Origin: Brassica napus
Lineage: Eukaryota; Streptophyta; Magnoliopsida; Brassicales; Brassicaceae
Length of the DNA: 64,000 bases
Assembly (NCBI RefSeq): GCF_020379485.1
Contig: NW_026016794.1
Location: 1 to 64,000, forward strand
Reading direction: 5' to 3'
The notes beneath the pieces were generated by a model. It had not been told where the DNA came from and did no database searches. It saw nothing but the letters and a program-made list of their open reading frames with translations. Both the position numbers and the translations under genes were made by a program. Below, piece after piece: positions 12,655-25,520 of the stretch (positions are counted from its first letter, which is position 1; the number at the start of each line of letters is the position of its first letter).

Positions 12655-15600
12655 AACCCGAACAGTCCACGGGAAGGGCCAGCGTGCTGAGTCCAAGGAC
12701 CAGCGTGCTGATATGTGTACTAATGGACAGCCACAGACGTCCTGTGTGTGTGCTGACGGACACACACAGACACGAACGGACAGCCACATACGTTCTGTGT
12801 GTGCTGACGGACAGCCACAGATGTCTTGTGTGTGCTGGCGGACACTCACGGACGTCCTGTGTGTATTGAACAGACAGCCCACGTGGGCCAAAGTCACCCA
12901 AACAGTCCACGGGATGGGCCAGCGTTCTGAGTCCAAGGACCAACAAGCTGATATGTGTACTGATGGACAGCCACGGACGTCCTGTGTGTGTGCTGACGGA
13001 CACACACAGACACGAACAGACAGCCACAGACGTCCTGTGTGTGCTGATGGACAGACACGTACGTCCTGTGTGCGCTGCCGGGCACCCATGAACGTCCTGT
13101 GTGTACTGAACGGACAGCACACGTTGGCCAAAATCATCCAAACAGTCCACTGGAAGGGCCAGCATGCTGAGTCCAAGGACCAACGTGCAGATATGTGTAC
13201 TGATGGACAGCCACAGACGTCCTGTGTGTGCTGACGGACACAGACGGACACACACACACAGCCACAGACGTCCAGTGTGTGCTGACGGACACACACGGAC
13301 ATCCTGTTTGTGCTGACGGACACCCACGGACGTCCTGTGTGTGCTGACGGACACCCACGGACGTCCTGTGTGCTAACGGACACACACGGACAGCCACAGA
13401 CGTCCTGTGTGTGCTGACGGACAGCCACAGACGTCTTGTGTGTGCTGGCGGACACTCACGGACGTCCTGTGTGTATTGAACAGACAGCCCACGTGGGCCA
13501 AAGTCACCCAAAGAGTCCACGGGATGGGCCAGCGTGCTGAGTCCAAGGACCAACAAGCTGATATGTGTACTGATGGACAGCCACGGACGTCCTGCGTGTG
13601 TGCTGACGGACACACACAAACACGAATGGACAGCCACAGATGTCCTGTGTGTGCTGATGGACGGACAGGGATGTCTTGTGTGTGCTGGCGGACACCCATG
13701 GACGTCCTGTGTGTACTGAACAGACAGCCCACGTGGGCCAAAATCATCCAAACAGTCCATGGGAAGGGCCAGCATGCTGAGTCCAAGGACCAACGTGCTG
13801 ATATGTGTACTGATGGACAGCCACGGACGTCCTGTGTGTGCTGACGGACACACACGGACACACACACACAGCCACAGACGTCCAGTGTGTGATGACGGAC
13901 ACACACGGACATCCTGTTTGTGCTGACGGACACCCACGGACGTCCTATGTGTGCTGACGGACACCCACGGACGTCCTGTGTGCTAACGGACACACACGGA
14001 CAGCCACAGACGTCATGTGTGTGCTGACGGACAGCCACATACAGCCACGTACAACATGTGTGTGCTGGCGGACACCCAACGACGTCCTATGTGTACTGAA
14101 CAAACAGCCCACGTGGGCCAAAATCACCCAAACAGTCCACGGGAAGGGCCAGCGTGCTGAATCCAAGGACCAACGTGCTGATATGTGTACTGATGGACAG
14201 CCACGGACGTCTTGTGTGTGCTGAAGGACACACACGGACACACACGGACAGCATCGGACGTCCTGTTTGTGCTGATGGACACACACAGATGTTCTGTGTG
14301 TGCTGACGGACACACATGGACGTCTTGTGTGTGCTGACAGACACCCATGGACGTCCTGTGTGTACTTAACAGAGAGCCCACATGGGCAAAAATACCCAAA
14401 CAGTCCACGGGAAGGGTCAGCGTGCTGAGTCAAAGGACCAACGTGCTGATATGTGTACTGATGGACAGGCACGAACGTCTTGTGTGTGCTGACGGACACA
14501 CACGGACAGCCACAGACGTCCTGTCTGTGTTGACAGACTGCCACAGACAGCCACAGACGTCCTATGTGTGCTGGCGGACACCCACGGACGTCCTGTGTGT
14601 AATGAACAGACAGCCCACGTAGGCCAAAATCACCCGAACAGTCCACGGGAAGGGTCAGCGTGCTGAGTCAAAGGACCAACGTTCTGATATGTGTACTGAT
14701 GGACAGCCACGAACGTCCTGTGTGTGCTGATGGACACACACAGACAGCCACGGACGTCCTGTGTGTGTTGACGGACACCCACGGACAGCCACAGACGTCC
14801 TGTGTGTGCTGGCGGACACCCACGGACGTCATGTGTGTACTGAACGGACAGCACACGTTGGCCAAAATCATCCAAACAGTCCACTGGAAGGGCCAGCATG
14901 CTGAGTCCAAGGACCAACGTGCAGATATGTGTACTGATGGACAGCCACAGACGTCCTGTGTGTGCTGACGGACACAGACGGACACACACACACAGCCACA
15001 GACGTCCAGTGTGTGCTGACGGACACACACGGACATCCTGTTTGTGCTGACGGACACCCACGGACGTCCTGTGTGTGCTGACGGACACCCACGGACGTCC
15101 TGTGTGCTAACGGACACACACGGACAGCCACAGACGTCCTGTGTGTGCTGACGGACAGCCACAGACGTCTTGTGTGTGCTGGCGGACACTCACGGACGTC
15201 CTGTGTGTATTGAACAGACAGCCCACGTGGGCCAAAGTCACCCAAAGAGTCCACGGGATGGGCCAGCGTGCTGAGTCCAAGGACCAACAAGCTGATATGT
15301 GTACTGATGGACAGCCACGGACGTCCTGCGTGTGTGCTGACGGACACACACAAACACGAATGGACAGCCACAGATGTCCTGTGTGTGCTGATGGACGGAC
15401 AGGGATGTCTTGTGTGTGCTGGCGGACACCCATGGACGTCCTGTGTGTACTGAACAGACAGCCCACGTGGGCCAAAATCATCCAAACAGTCCATGGGAAG
15501 GGCCAGCATGCTGAGTCCAAGGACCAACGTGCTGATATGTGTATTGATGGACAGCCACGGACGTCCTGTTTGTGCTGACGGACACACACGGACACACACA

Positions 15601-17663
15601 CACAGCCACAGACGTCCAGTGTGTGATGACGGACACACACGGACATTCTGTTTGTGCTGACGGACACCCACGGACGTCCTATGTGTGCTGACGGACACCC
15701 ACGGACGTCCTGTGTGCTAACGGACACACACGGACAGCCACAGACGTCATGTGTGTGCTGACGGACAGCCACATACAGCCACGGACAACATGTGTGTGCT
15801 GGCGGACACCCAACGACGTCCTATGTGTACTGAACAAACAGCCCACGTGGGCCAAAATCATCCAAACAGTCCACGGGAAGGGCCAGCGTGCTGAATCCAA
15901 GGACCAACGTGCTGATATGTGTACTGATGGACAGCCACGGACGTCTTGTGTGTGCTGAAGGACACACACGGACACACACGGACAGCATCGGACGTCCTGT
16001 TTGTGCTGATGGACACACACAGATGTTCTGTGTGTGCTGACGGACACACATGGACGTCTTGTGTGTGCTGACAGACACCCATGGACGTCCTGTGTGTACT
16101 TAACAGAGAGCCCACATGGGCAAAAATACCCAAACAGTCCACGGGAAGGGTCAGCGTGCTGAGTCAAAGGACCAACGTGCTGATATGTGTACTGATGGAC
16201 AGGCACGAACGTCTTGTGTGTGCTGACGGACACACACGGACAGCCACAGACGTCCTGTCTGTGTTGACAGACTGCCACAGACAGCCACAGACGTCCTATG
16301 TGTGCTGGCGGACACCCACGGACGTCCTGTGTGTAATGAACAGACAGCCCACGTAGGCCAAAATCACCCGAACAGTCCACGGGAAGGGTCAGCGTGCTGA
16401 GTCAAAGGACCAACGTTCTGATATGTGTACTGATGGACAGCCACGAACGTCCTGTGTGTGCTGATGGACACACACAGACAGCCACGGACGTCCTGTGTGT
16501 GTTGACGGACACCCACGGACAGCCACAGACGTCCTGTGTGTGCTGGCGGACACCCACGGACGTCATGTGTGTACTGAACAGACAGGCCACATGGGCCAAA
16601 ATCACCCGAACAGTCCGCGGGAAGGGCCAGCATGCTGAGTCCAAGGACCAGCGGCCTGATATGTGTACTAATGGACAGCCACAGACATTATGTGTGTGTG
16701 CTGACGGACACACACAGACGTCCTGTGTGTGCTGACGGACAGCCACAGACGTCATGTGTGTGCTGACGGACAGCCACAGACGTCATGTGTGTGCTTACGG
16801 ACAGCCACGGACGTCCTGTGTGTGCTGGTGGACACCCACGGACGTCCTGTGTTTACTGTACAGACAGCCAACGTGGGCCAAAATCATCCAAACAGTCCAC
16901 GGGAAGGGCCAGCGTGCTGAGTCCAAGGACCAACGTGCTGATATGTGTACTGATGGACAGCCACAGACATCCTGTGCGTGCTAACGGACACACACGGACA
17001 CACACACACAGCCACAGACGTCCAGTGTGTGCTGAAGGACACACACGGACATCCTGTTTGTGCTGACGGACACCCACGGACGTCCTGTGTGTGCTGACAG
17101 ACACCCACAGACGTCCTGTGTGTGCTGACGGTTACACACGGACACACACGGACAGCCACAGACGTCATATGTGTGCTGACGGACAGCCACAGACAGCCAT
17201 TGACGACCTGTGTGTGCTGGCGGACACCCACGGACGTCCTATGTGTACTGAACAAACAGCCCACGTGGGCCAAAATTACCCAAACAGTCCACGGGAAGGG
17301 CCAGCATGCTGAATCCAAGGATCAACGTGCTGATATGTGTACTGATGGACAGCCACGGACGTCCTGTGTGTGCTGACGGACACACACGGACACACACGGA
17401 CAGCCCCGGATGTCCTGTTTGTGCTGATGGACACACACAGATGTTTTGTGTGTGCTGACGGACACACATGGACGTCCTGTGTGTGCTGACAGACACCCAT
17501 GGACGTCCTGTGTACTGAACAGAGAGCCCACATGGGCCAAAATACCTAAACAGTCCACGGGAAAGGCCAGCATGCTGAGTCAAAGGACCAACGTGCTGAT
17601 ATGAGTACTGATGGACAGCCACGAACGTCTTGTGTGTGCTGACGGACACACACGGACAGCCAC
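12655..17663 (+). repeat. Satellite array with a 1,734-bp tandem duplication
   Basis: Forward satellite units. A block of seven or so monomers from about 13,100 to 14,830 is repeated at 14,835-16,570. Equivalent points (13,134/14,868; 13,504/15,238; 13,945/15,679) are exactly 1,734 bp apart and differ by only a few bases. The right edge at 17,663 is cut cleanly by a solo LTR. Confidence 0.88.
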
Positions 17664-20109
17664 TGTAATAACCCTCACGAGCAGATAGAATTTTGGTCGA
17701 GAAAATTCTTTAAGATCAGTTTGAAGATTGATCAATCAAAATTTAAATAAAAATCGACACGGTGAATTAATCTCTCGACGGGCTGTCTTTTGGTCGAAAA
17801 ACCATCTCTTGATGGTTCTGGTCGAGTGTTAATTATTATTGTTGATTTTTATTCATGCTAGGCGAGTTTATTCAGAGCAGGACGAGATTCAAATGATGAA
17901 AAATATTTAGTCGAAACAGTCCGAAAAATATCGACTAAACTCTTAAAATTATTTCTGAACAGTCACATGCCTTGCACCTTCTAGCCTACTTGCTTTCTCA
18001 GTAATTAGGTCACATGACATGCACCTACTTGCTTACCTGCTTGCTCATTAGAAGTCACATGCTGATCACAAGCTGTTTGCTTCAGCTGCTTGCAGCTTTC
18101 TTCTTGTAAGGGAAATGTGAGCTGCTTGTGCTGAAGCTGGTTGCCACATGTTTCTCCAAACTACCACTTTGTGTAAAGAGAAAACCCTGAGCTGAAGCAA
18201 CCCCATATGGTATAAAACATCTTCTTCTATCCTCTGGACGTCCTGTTACTGCAAGAAAAACCAGAGAAAATTCAGAGAGAAAGAGAGAAAAAAAAGAGAA
18301 AAATCTGTGAGAAAAATAGTTGAAAAATTCAGAAAAAAATCAGGGAAGAGAAGTGAGCTTGGACGACCCTTTCTCACCATCCTGTGACTTTAATCAGTGT
18401 GTTCTGGTGTGGTTAAGAGATTAAGGTTTGGTGTTCAAGAGTTTTGAATCACCCAAGTTCTTTAGCCTTGGATTTTATCGGTAAGAACATATGGGTTTGA
18501 TGAGATCAGTTTTGCTTGAGCTTCAGTTCTTGTTAGGTAACCAAAACGATTTGGTCTGTTTCTGATCTTGAACCTATCATGGGTATCTTGTCCTGATCAG
18601 GTTAGACGTGTGTTCAGCTTGAAGTTTATATCAACCAAGTTCATCTTAAAGCTTGAGGAAATCGGTAAGCCATAGCTACTAGTTCAGAGAAGTTTTGTTT
18701 TGAACAAGTGGACTGATTTGTTAAGCTTCCTGTCCAGATTAGTTTTTAAACCTGTATGTGGATTGATCTTGGTTCAGTTATGTCTCTTGGATATTTTTTT
18801 TAAAGGCTTAGCTGAACTGAATTATCCTTCAACCGAACTGAACTGCTTTGAACTAAGCTGAGTAGAGTTTCTGTTGGAATCAACCTGACTTATCTTGTAT
18901 CCACACATTATGAATCAGGAGTGAAATGGAGTGTTATTTGTTGAGCTCGAGTCTAGTCTTCCCTAGCCAATCTCGTGAGATCAAAGGTGAGTCTAGATAG
19001 ATGAGTGGTGAGTAGTGAATGAATATTTCTTGATTGAACGTACTGATTGTAGATGATCGATAGGCTTTGTCTCTTGATCAATATTGAATTGGTAAGGTGT
19101 TTACTTAGTGTAAACACTTATTAAATATTTATGAATGATCATAGAGGTTTATTCCAAACCTTAGTACTTGTTCTCAAGTACTAATACATATGTATAGTAT
19201 TAAATATAATTAAGTATGGAAGTATTAATCATGTGAAGTCTTATTATAAACCTGTCTTCCAAAATTTTCCCGTATGAATGATGATTACCGTGAATTGGTC
19301 CTGCGATATGGAACAAGGTCACGAAGACACGATGATGGGGTCGCACCCTGGAGGCCGTGTAACTGCATGCAGCGTTAGATGTTCAATTTTTGAATATCTG
19401 ATGGCGATGATGGTGATGCTAGCTCGCTAGACTCGTTTAGCCTTTGTGGTTTCTCGGGTCTGGTATATATATATATAAATATGATTGTATGAATGATATG
19501 AGAGACGGGAATAGGAGGTGAGGTATATGATTAGATTCACAATGATGGAAGGATAGACCTTAAATATGTATTTTTATTAGTTATGGAATATATTTCCACT
19601 GCATACAAATGAAGTTGATTGCTTGAGATATTATTAATATATGTTGGGGTGCGGGACTAGGCTCACTGAGTAAACTAGTTACTCATGACTCATTTGTGAT
19701 GCAGGTAACCAAAAGGCGGGAGACCTTACTCTAGGACGGGAAGGAACATCATTAGCCAGCGGTAGTTTTATTATCCTTGCAAAGTCATTTTGATATATCT
19801 TATGTATAAGATTTGTTGACCGAAAACCTCGAGGTTAATTTATAACAAATTTTGTAAGATGCTTTTGAATGATATATAAAGAGTGTTTTTAAAGTACGGG
19901 TTCCATATGATATTAGTCCTTGTCTGGATGAACTAACTATCGGGTATTGCTTTTTTCGGGTTGAAAAGCCTAGAGTGATATCTGATAGGAGTGTTGGTGT
20001 TCTTTGGTTGTTGGTCTAAGGCGATCAGAAGTATTCTGAGAACCTCGGATCAACCATCGAGGAACATCAACCGTGTCATTTCCGGTCAACTACGATCGGG
20101 GGTGTAACA
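17664..20109 (+). mobile_element. Solo LTR (2,446 bp), likely Ty3/gypsy
   Basis: Begins TGTAATAACCCTC and ends GGGGGTGTAACA (TG...CA ends). It is flanked by the 5-bp duplication gccac (17,659-17,663 and 20,110-20,114) inside a satellite monomer. A candidate TATA box, a purine-rich leader and a CT-rich stretch follow the usual LTR layout in the plus direction. There is no second LTR, primer-binding site, polypurine tract or open frame of note, so this is a solo LTR left by recombination between two LTRs. Superfamily is inferred from length and termini only. Confidence 0.85.
18211..18217 (+). promoter_or_regulatory. TATA box of solo LTR
   Basis: TATAAAA about 550 bp into the LTR, followed by a CT-rich start region (CTTCTTCTATCC). 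Position and context fit an LTR promoter and indicate plus orientation. Confidence 0.55.
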
Positions 20110-21494
20110 GCCACGGACGTCCTGTGTGTGTTGACGGACTGCCACGGACAGCCACATACGTCTTGTGTGTGCTGGCGGACACCCACAGACGTCCTGTGTG
20201 TACTGAACAGACAGCCCACGTAGGCCAAAATCACCCGAACAGTCCACGGGAAGGGTCAGCGTGCTGAGTCCAAGGACCAGCGTGCTGATATGTGTACTAA
20301 TGGACAGCCACAGACATCATGTGTGTGTGCTGACGGACACACACAAACACGAACGGACAGCCACAGACGTCCTGTGTGTGCTGACGGACAGCCACGGACA
20401 TCCTGTGTGTGCTGGTGGACACCCACAGACGTCCTGTGTGTACTGATCAGACAGCCCACGTGGGCCAAAATCATCTAAACAGTCCATGGGAAGGGCCAGC
20501 GTGCTGAGTCCAAGGACCAACGTGCTGATATGTGTACTGATGGACAGCCACAGACGTCCTGTGTGTGCTGACGGACACACACGGACACACACAGACACAC
20601 ACACACACCCACAGACGTCCAATGTGTGCTGACGGACACACACGGACATCCTGTTTGTGCTGACGGACACACACAGACACACACGGACAGCCACAGACGT
20701 CCTGTGTGTGCTGACGGACAGCCACAGACAGCCACGGACGACCTTTGTGTGCTGGTGGACACCCACGGACGTCCTATGTGTACTGAACAAACAGCCCACG
20801 TGGGCCAAAATTACTCAAACAGTCCACGGGAAGGGCCAGCGTGCTGAATCCAAGGACCAACGTGCTGATATGTGTACTGATCGACAGCCACGGACATCCT
20901 GTGTGTGCTAACGGACACACACAGACACACACGGACAGCCCCAGACGTCCTGTTTGTGCTGATGGACACACAGATGTTCTGTGTGTGCTGACGGACACAC
21001 ACGGATGTCCTCTGTGTGCTGACAGACACCCATGGACGTCCTGTGTGAACTGAACAGAGAGCCCACATTGGCCAAAATACCCAAACAGTCCACGGGAAGG
21101 GCCAGCGTGCTGAGTCGAAGGACCAACGTGCTGATATGTGTACTGATGGACAGCCACGAACGTCTTGTGTGTGCTGACGGACACACATGGACAGCCACGG
21201 ACGTCCCGTTTGTGTTGACGGACTGCCACGGATACCCACAGACGTCCTGTGTGTGTTGGCGGACACCCACAGACGTCCTGTGTGTACTGAACAGACAGCC
21301 CAAGTAGGCCAAAATCACCCGAACAGTCCACGGGAAGGGTCAGCGTGCTAAGTCCAAGGACCAACGTGCTGATATTTGTACTGATGGACAGCGACTGACG
21401 TCCTGTGTGTGCTGATGGACACACACGGACAGCCACGGACGTCCTGTGTTTGCTGACGGACACACACGGACGTCCTGTGTGTGCTGACGGATAC
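20110..21494 (+). repeat. Satellite array between solo LTR and cassette 2
   Basis: Forward satellite units continue from the target duplication gccac. One arm near 20,580-20,610 is extended by ACACACAC runs. The block ends at the junction with LTR-like cassette 2. Confidence 0.88.
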
Positions 21495-21751
21495 TGATCG
21501 ACCATGGTCTACAGGTGTTTTTTTAATATATATTTACTACAATATAGAGTCTATTTAGAGTATTTACAGTTTCAGGTACGTTCCAGTGAAATATGGTGAT
21601 TTTGGTATCTTTTGGAGCGTTTTAAGTGCAGAGCTGCGCAGACGCATCAGATGTTTAGCTATGGATGGAGACCTTTCCACCGTTAGATTGAGCCCATCTT
21701 TTTACACAAGATAGATCTTTGCGCTCACTTTCCAATGCCACCGGTCTTAGG
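21495..21751 (+). repeat. LTR-like cassette 2 embedded in satellite
   Basis: Same segment and junctions as cassettes 1 and 3, starting TGATCGACCATG. It lacks about 24 bp between two CCATG copies (present at 12,374 and 39,201), which looks like a deletion between short direct repeats. Ends near CCGGTCTTAGG. Confidence 0.75.
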
Positions 21752-21999
21752 TCACCAGAACAGTCCACGGGAAGGGCCAGCGTGCTGAGTCCAAGGACCA
21801 GCGTGCTGATATGTGTACTAATGGACAGCCACAGACGTCCTGTGTGTGTGCTGACAGACACACACAGACATGAACGGACAGCCACATACGTCCTGTGTGC
21901 TGACGGACAGCCACAGACGTCATGTGTGTGCTGGCCGACACTCACGGACGTCCTGTGTGTCATGAACAGACAGCCCACGTGGGCCAAAGTCACCCAAAC
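21752..21999 (+). repeat. Satellite remnant before CRM-like element
   Basis: About one forward monomer, ending inside the conserved core at CACCCAAAC. The last five bases, caaac, are the target duplication of the element that follows. Confidence 0.88.
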
Positions 22000-23082
22000 T
22001 GTTGTAGGCACGGGTCGGAGGGTCGAACGGATGGACGGACGGACGGACGGATGGCCGTTCCGCGGTTCAGCCTTGCCTCGGATGGATGGTACCGGCCGGC
22101 TCGTCTCTTGCTTGTGATCGAACCTGTAACAGATATGAACTTTTAGTGAGTTTTCAATAGGAACAAGAACAGAAACAAGATATGATTCTTTTGGTTTTTA
22201 TGGATTGGATGAATGAAATCTAAAACAAAAGATAGAGAAAATAGTAGATTGGCGGATGGGATCTGCTGCTGGACGTATGTCTCTCTCAACAAGATACCTA
22301 GGTCGGTTAGGAAGATAGATATGGATCCGGCTCTTGCTGGACGTATGTCTCTCTCAAGATTCGGACAAGGATTCGAATGGATCGATGGACGCCACAAAGA
22401 ACAATGGATCGGCTCTTTGATATGTCACATGGCTGCTCTCAATGGTTTCGCACAACTGAAAGACTTAGGGTTTCTTTGCTAAAGGAAAAACGATTTCATA
22501 AAAGACTTAGCCGAAAAGTTGGCAACTACAAGGGTTTAAATAGATGTTCCTTACTGGACTTTAAAGATAAAATGGGCCTAGACAAATGGCCAAAGTCTTA
22601 ACCGAAATAAAATAAAGAAAACAATAGACCGGTCACGGTTTGAGATGTCCGGATCAGAACTCATAGTATGCTTGCTTGTTGCCTCATTAAAACCTTTCGG
22701 GAAAACCCAGTGGGACAAAACCTCAATAAGGAAAAAGAGTTCAACACATACTACTCCTTCTGATGGTCGGCTATATCTCTGAACCGGAAGCAAGTTGGTT
22801 GGTTGGATTGAGTATGAAGGTGGAAATGATCAGGCCGGCTTCATTCTGGCCGATGGAGGAGAACTGGCTCGAATGGAAAGGGTCTGGAACCTCTAGTGGT
22901 TCACCGGTGTCTTCCAACTTCAAGTCAGACAACTCCTGGATCAATAGTTGCTTGAACCCGGTTTGTTCCTGTTCAAGCAACTCCTGGACAGCTTTGGCAA
23001 ATCCAGCTCTTATAATTCTTGAACCGGACCTTGTGGTAGACCTTTGTGGATAATGGGAACCTCAGTCGTGGGTACTACAACA
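22000..23082 (-). repeat. 3' LTR of CRM-like element
   Basis: 1,083 bp, TGTTGTAGG...CTACAACA as written on the plus strand. Pairs with 35,974-37,057. Compared with the 5' LTR it lacks one base near 23,040 (GGTAGACC against GGTAGGACC), which alters the frame of the pol tail that overlaps it. A candidate TATA element on the minus strand lies at 22,535-22,543. Confidence 0.9.
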
Positions 23083-24571
23083 TCCCCTCCCTCTTGAACA
23101 GGTTCTGTCCTCAGAACATCTCCGTCATCTGCAATATAAGGAGACAAGTCAGACACATTGAACGTTCGGGAAACTTGGAACTCACCAGGCAGTTCTAGCC
23201 GGTAGGCATTGTCATTGATCCGATCGAGCACTCGGAATGGTCCGTCCCCTCGTGGGGATAATTTGCTCTTCTTCTCTTCCGGAAACCGTTCTGGCCTCAT
23301 GTGGAGCCACACCCAGTCGCCTGGTTGGAAGATAACTTCTGTGCGCCCCTTGTTGAGCTTAATCCGGTTCCTTTCAGCCTTCTTCTCCAAAGTCTCCTTG
23401 ACTTGCCGGTGCATGTTCTTCACACACTCAGCCTTTTTGTCACCACTCTGGCTGACTTGCATGGCTGGTGGCAATGCGGCTAGATCCATGGGCGTCTCTG
23501 GTCTAAAGCCATACACGATCTCAAAAGGGGAGAGGTTAGTAATAGAGTGCCTTGCATGGTTATAAGCAAATTCAATGAAAGGCAAGCAACTCAACAAGTT
23601 TTTAAGATTCTTACCCACCGTAGCCCTCAATAACTGAGAGAGTGTACGGTTTACTACCTCGGTCTGTCCATCAGTCTGTGGATGGCAAGTGGTCGAGAAA
23701 AGGAGCTTGGTTCCAAGCTTTTTCCACAATGTCCTCCAGAAGTGGCTGAGAAAATTTGTGTCTCGGTCGGACACGATGGTACGAGGCACTCCATGTAAGC
23801 GCACCACTTCCTTGAAGAAGAGATCAGCGGTTTGGCTTGCATCATTGGTCTTGGAACACGGAATGAAGTGTGCCATCTTGGAGAACCTGTCCACTACAAC
23901 AAAAATAGAATCCTTGTGTTCTATCTTGGGCAAGCCCAGCACAAAGTCCATAGATAGGTCGACCCACGGTGCAATAGGAATAGGTAAAGGAATGTGTAAA
24001 CCATAAGGATGCGACCTGGATTTGGTTTTGAGACAGACAGTGCACTTGGCGCAAAGGCTCTCGACGTAGCGCCTCATCCGAGGCCAATAGAAGTGGTCGG
24101 ACAGGACACTCAGAGTTTTGTCCCGACCGAAATGCCCCATCAACCCACCCCCATGAGCTTCTCTGGTCAGTAAATCTCGCATGGAACCATGAGGAATACA
24201 CAGGCATTTCTCCTTGAAGAGGAACCCGTCCTGCTGATAGAATGGACCCATGGCTCCCTTAGCCGTGTTACTGTAAAGCTCAGAAAAATCAGGGTCAGTT
24301 TCATAAGACATTTTGAGTTGCTCAAAACCCATGATCTTAGCCTCCATGGTGGTAATGAGTGTGTGGCGCCGGGATAGGGCGTCAGCCACTACGTTGTCCT
24401 TCCCCTTCTTGTACTTGAACACATAAGGAAAAGTTTCCACGAACTCCAGCCACCTAGCATGCCTCTTCTTGAGTGTGGTCTGGCCCCTCAAATGCTTAAG
24501 AGTCTCATGATCTGTCTGAATAATAAACTCTTTAGACAAAAGATAATGTTGCCAAGTTTCAAGCGACCTTA
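23010..24571 (-). pseudogene. CRM-like pol, 3' part: RNase H end and integrase
   Basis: The longest open stretch, 509 residues, encodes the end of RNase H and the integrase. Integrase inserts the element cDNA into host DNA in the nucleus. Visible features are the zinc-binding H129/H136/C163/C166 and the catalytic triad D198, D258 and E294, with 35 residues between the last two (D,D35E). A GPF-type C-terminal module follows, with the core [14 protein letters not shown]. No chromodomain is seen. The frame runs about 70 bp into the 3' LTR, then ends early because of a one-base loss there. The upstream end is cut at 24,572 by the nested element, within RNase H; the other half lies at 32,694. Confidence 0.85.
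23083..23095 (-). other. Polypurine tract of CRM-like element
   Basis: Read on the minus strand it is AAGAGGGAGGGGA and directly abuts the 3' LTR, where plus-strand DNA synthesis is primed. It lies within the pol reading frame, as expected when integrase extends into the LTR. Confidence 0.75.
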
Positions 24572-24845
24572 CTAGATGTTGGGGTCAAAATCGGTCACGA
24601 CGGAATCAATGTCTGAAAGTCCGTAAAAATCGGCATAAATGTTTTTACGAAAAGTAATATTCGTAAATATATCTTTACGAAGAGCCTTGCAGTAAAATCT
24701 CATCCAAAATCAAACCACTAAATACCAATTGTCCGAAGGCAACGGACATGTATCCAAATCGCCCGCGGACAAGCTCGAGTATGGAAATCAGACCGCGGAC
24801 AAGCCAAGCTCGATCGATACGCGGCGACCAAGCATGCACACAGCT

Positions 24846-25080
24846 CGGTCGCTACGTAGCGACCGAGCCCGAGCCAAGTTCGGTCGCTACGTAGCGACCG
24901 AGCATCCGTCTCGCTCGGTCGCTACGTAGCGACCGAGCCCGAGCCAAGCTTGGTCGCTACGTAGCGACCGAGCGTCCGTCTCGCTCGGTCGCTACGTAGC
25001 GACCAAGCGTCTGTCTCGCTCGGTCGCTACGTAGCGACCGAGCCTGAGCCAAGCTTGGTCGCAGCGTAGCGACCGATCTC
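24846..25080 (+). repeat. Palindrome array in 5' LTR
   Basis: Several copies of a 26-bp perfect inverted repeat: arm GCTCGGTCGCTAC joined directly to its reverse complement with no loop. Spacers are CGAGCCAAG or GTCCGTCTC. Each copy could form a cruciform or RNA hairpin. The short open frames across this array are an artefact of its repeats. Confidence 0.9.
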
Positions 25081-25512
25081 TTCCGAACATCGGTATGACA
25101 CCAGTCCATGCATTCTCGTCAAACCTTCAAATGCTATCTCACGAAGACCGTAGCGAGCTCAGTCTATGTTTTCCGCTATTCTAAATCATCGATCAAACTT
25201 CGCGGATTAGAAACCGCGGAAAGTTCTTTCTTTGTTGATAGAAATCGTAGTAAACTCTTCGAGTCGGAAGACGGCCCAAAGGGACCTAAAACACGACTCG
25301 AGGCCCATCCTGCGATTTCTTAACCAAAAGCCCGTAAACCACAGCCCGGTTTACGCTTGGTCCACAAGGAAGGATAAATGTCAAGTTTCCGCAGATAAAT
25401 ACGGAAGTTTTGAAGATAATTGTGAAAATCGGGAAAAATGGAATATCTCCATTTTTATGCTATGACGGCTTAAGGGCAGAAGAGTAAAAGCGTAAACCGA
25501 CCTTGGAGCTAG

Positions 25513-25520
25513 TATATAAG
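25513..25520 (+). promoter_or_regulatory. TATA box, nested element 5' LTR
   Basis: TATATAAG followed by GAGTCCTAGGCGAGGAGC. The same context recurs at 32,117 in the other LTR. Candidate start of element transcription. Confidence 0.6.

Noticed and set aside
175..17649. Dozens of long overlapping open frames on both strands (up to about 290 residues)
   Set aside because: They are six-frame readings of the satellite; the same peptides recur with each monomer and lack family motifs.
22143..22601. Short frames in the CRM-like LTR (also at 36,117-36,575)
   Set aside because: They lie in LTR non-coding sequence and are duplicated only because the LTR is.
24729..24929. Small protein with RSDRARAKFGRYVATE repeats
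   Set aside because: It is a translation of the palindrome array in the LTR; the same occurs at 31,057.
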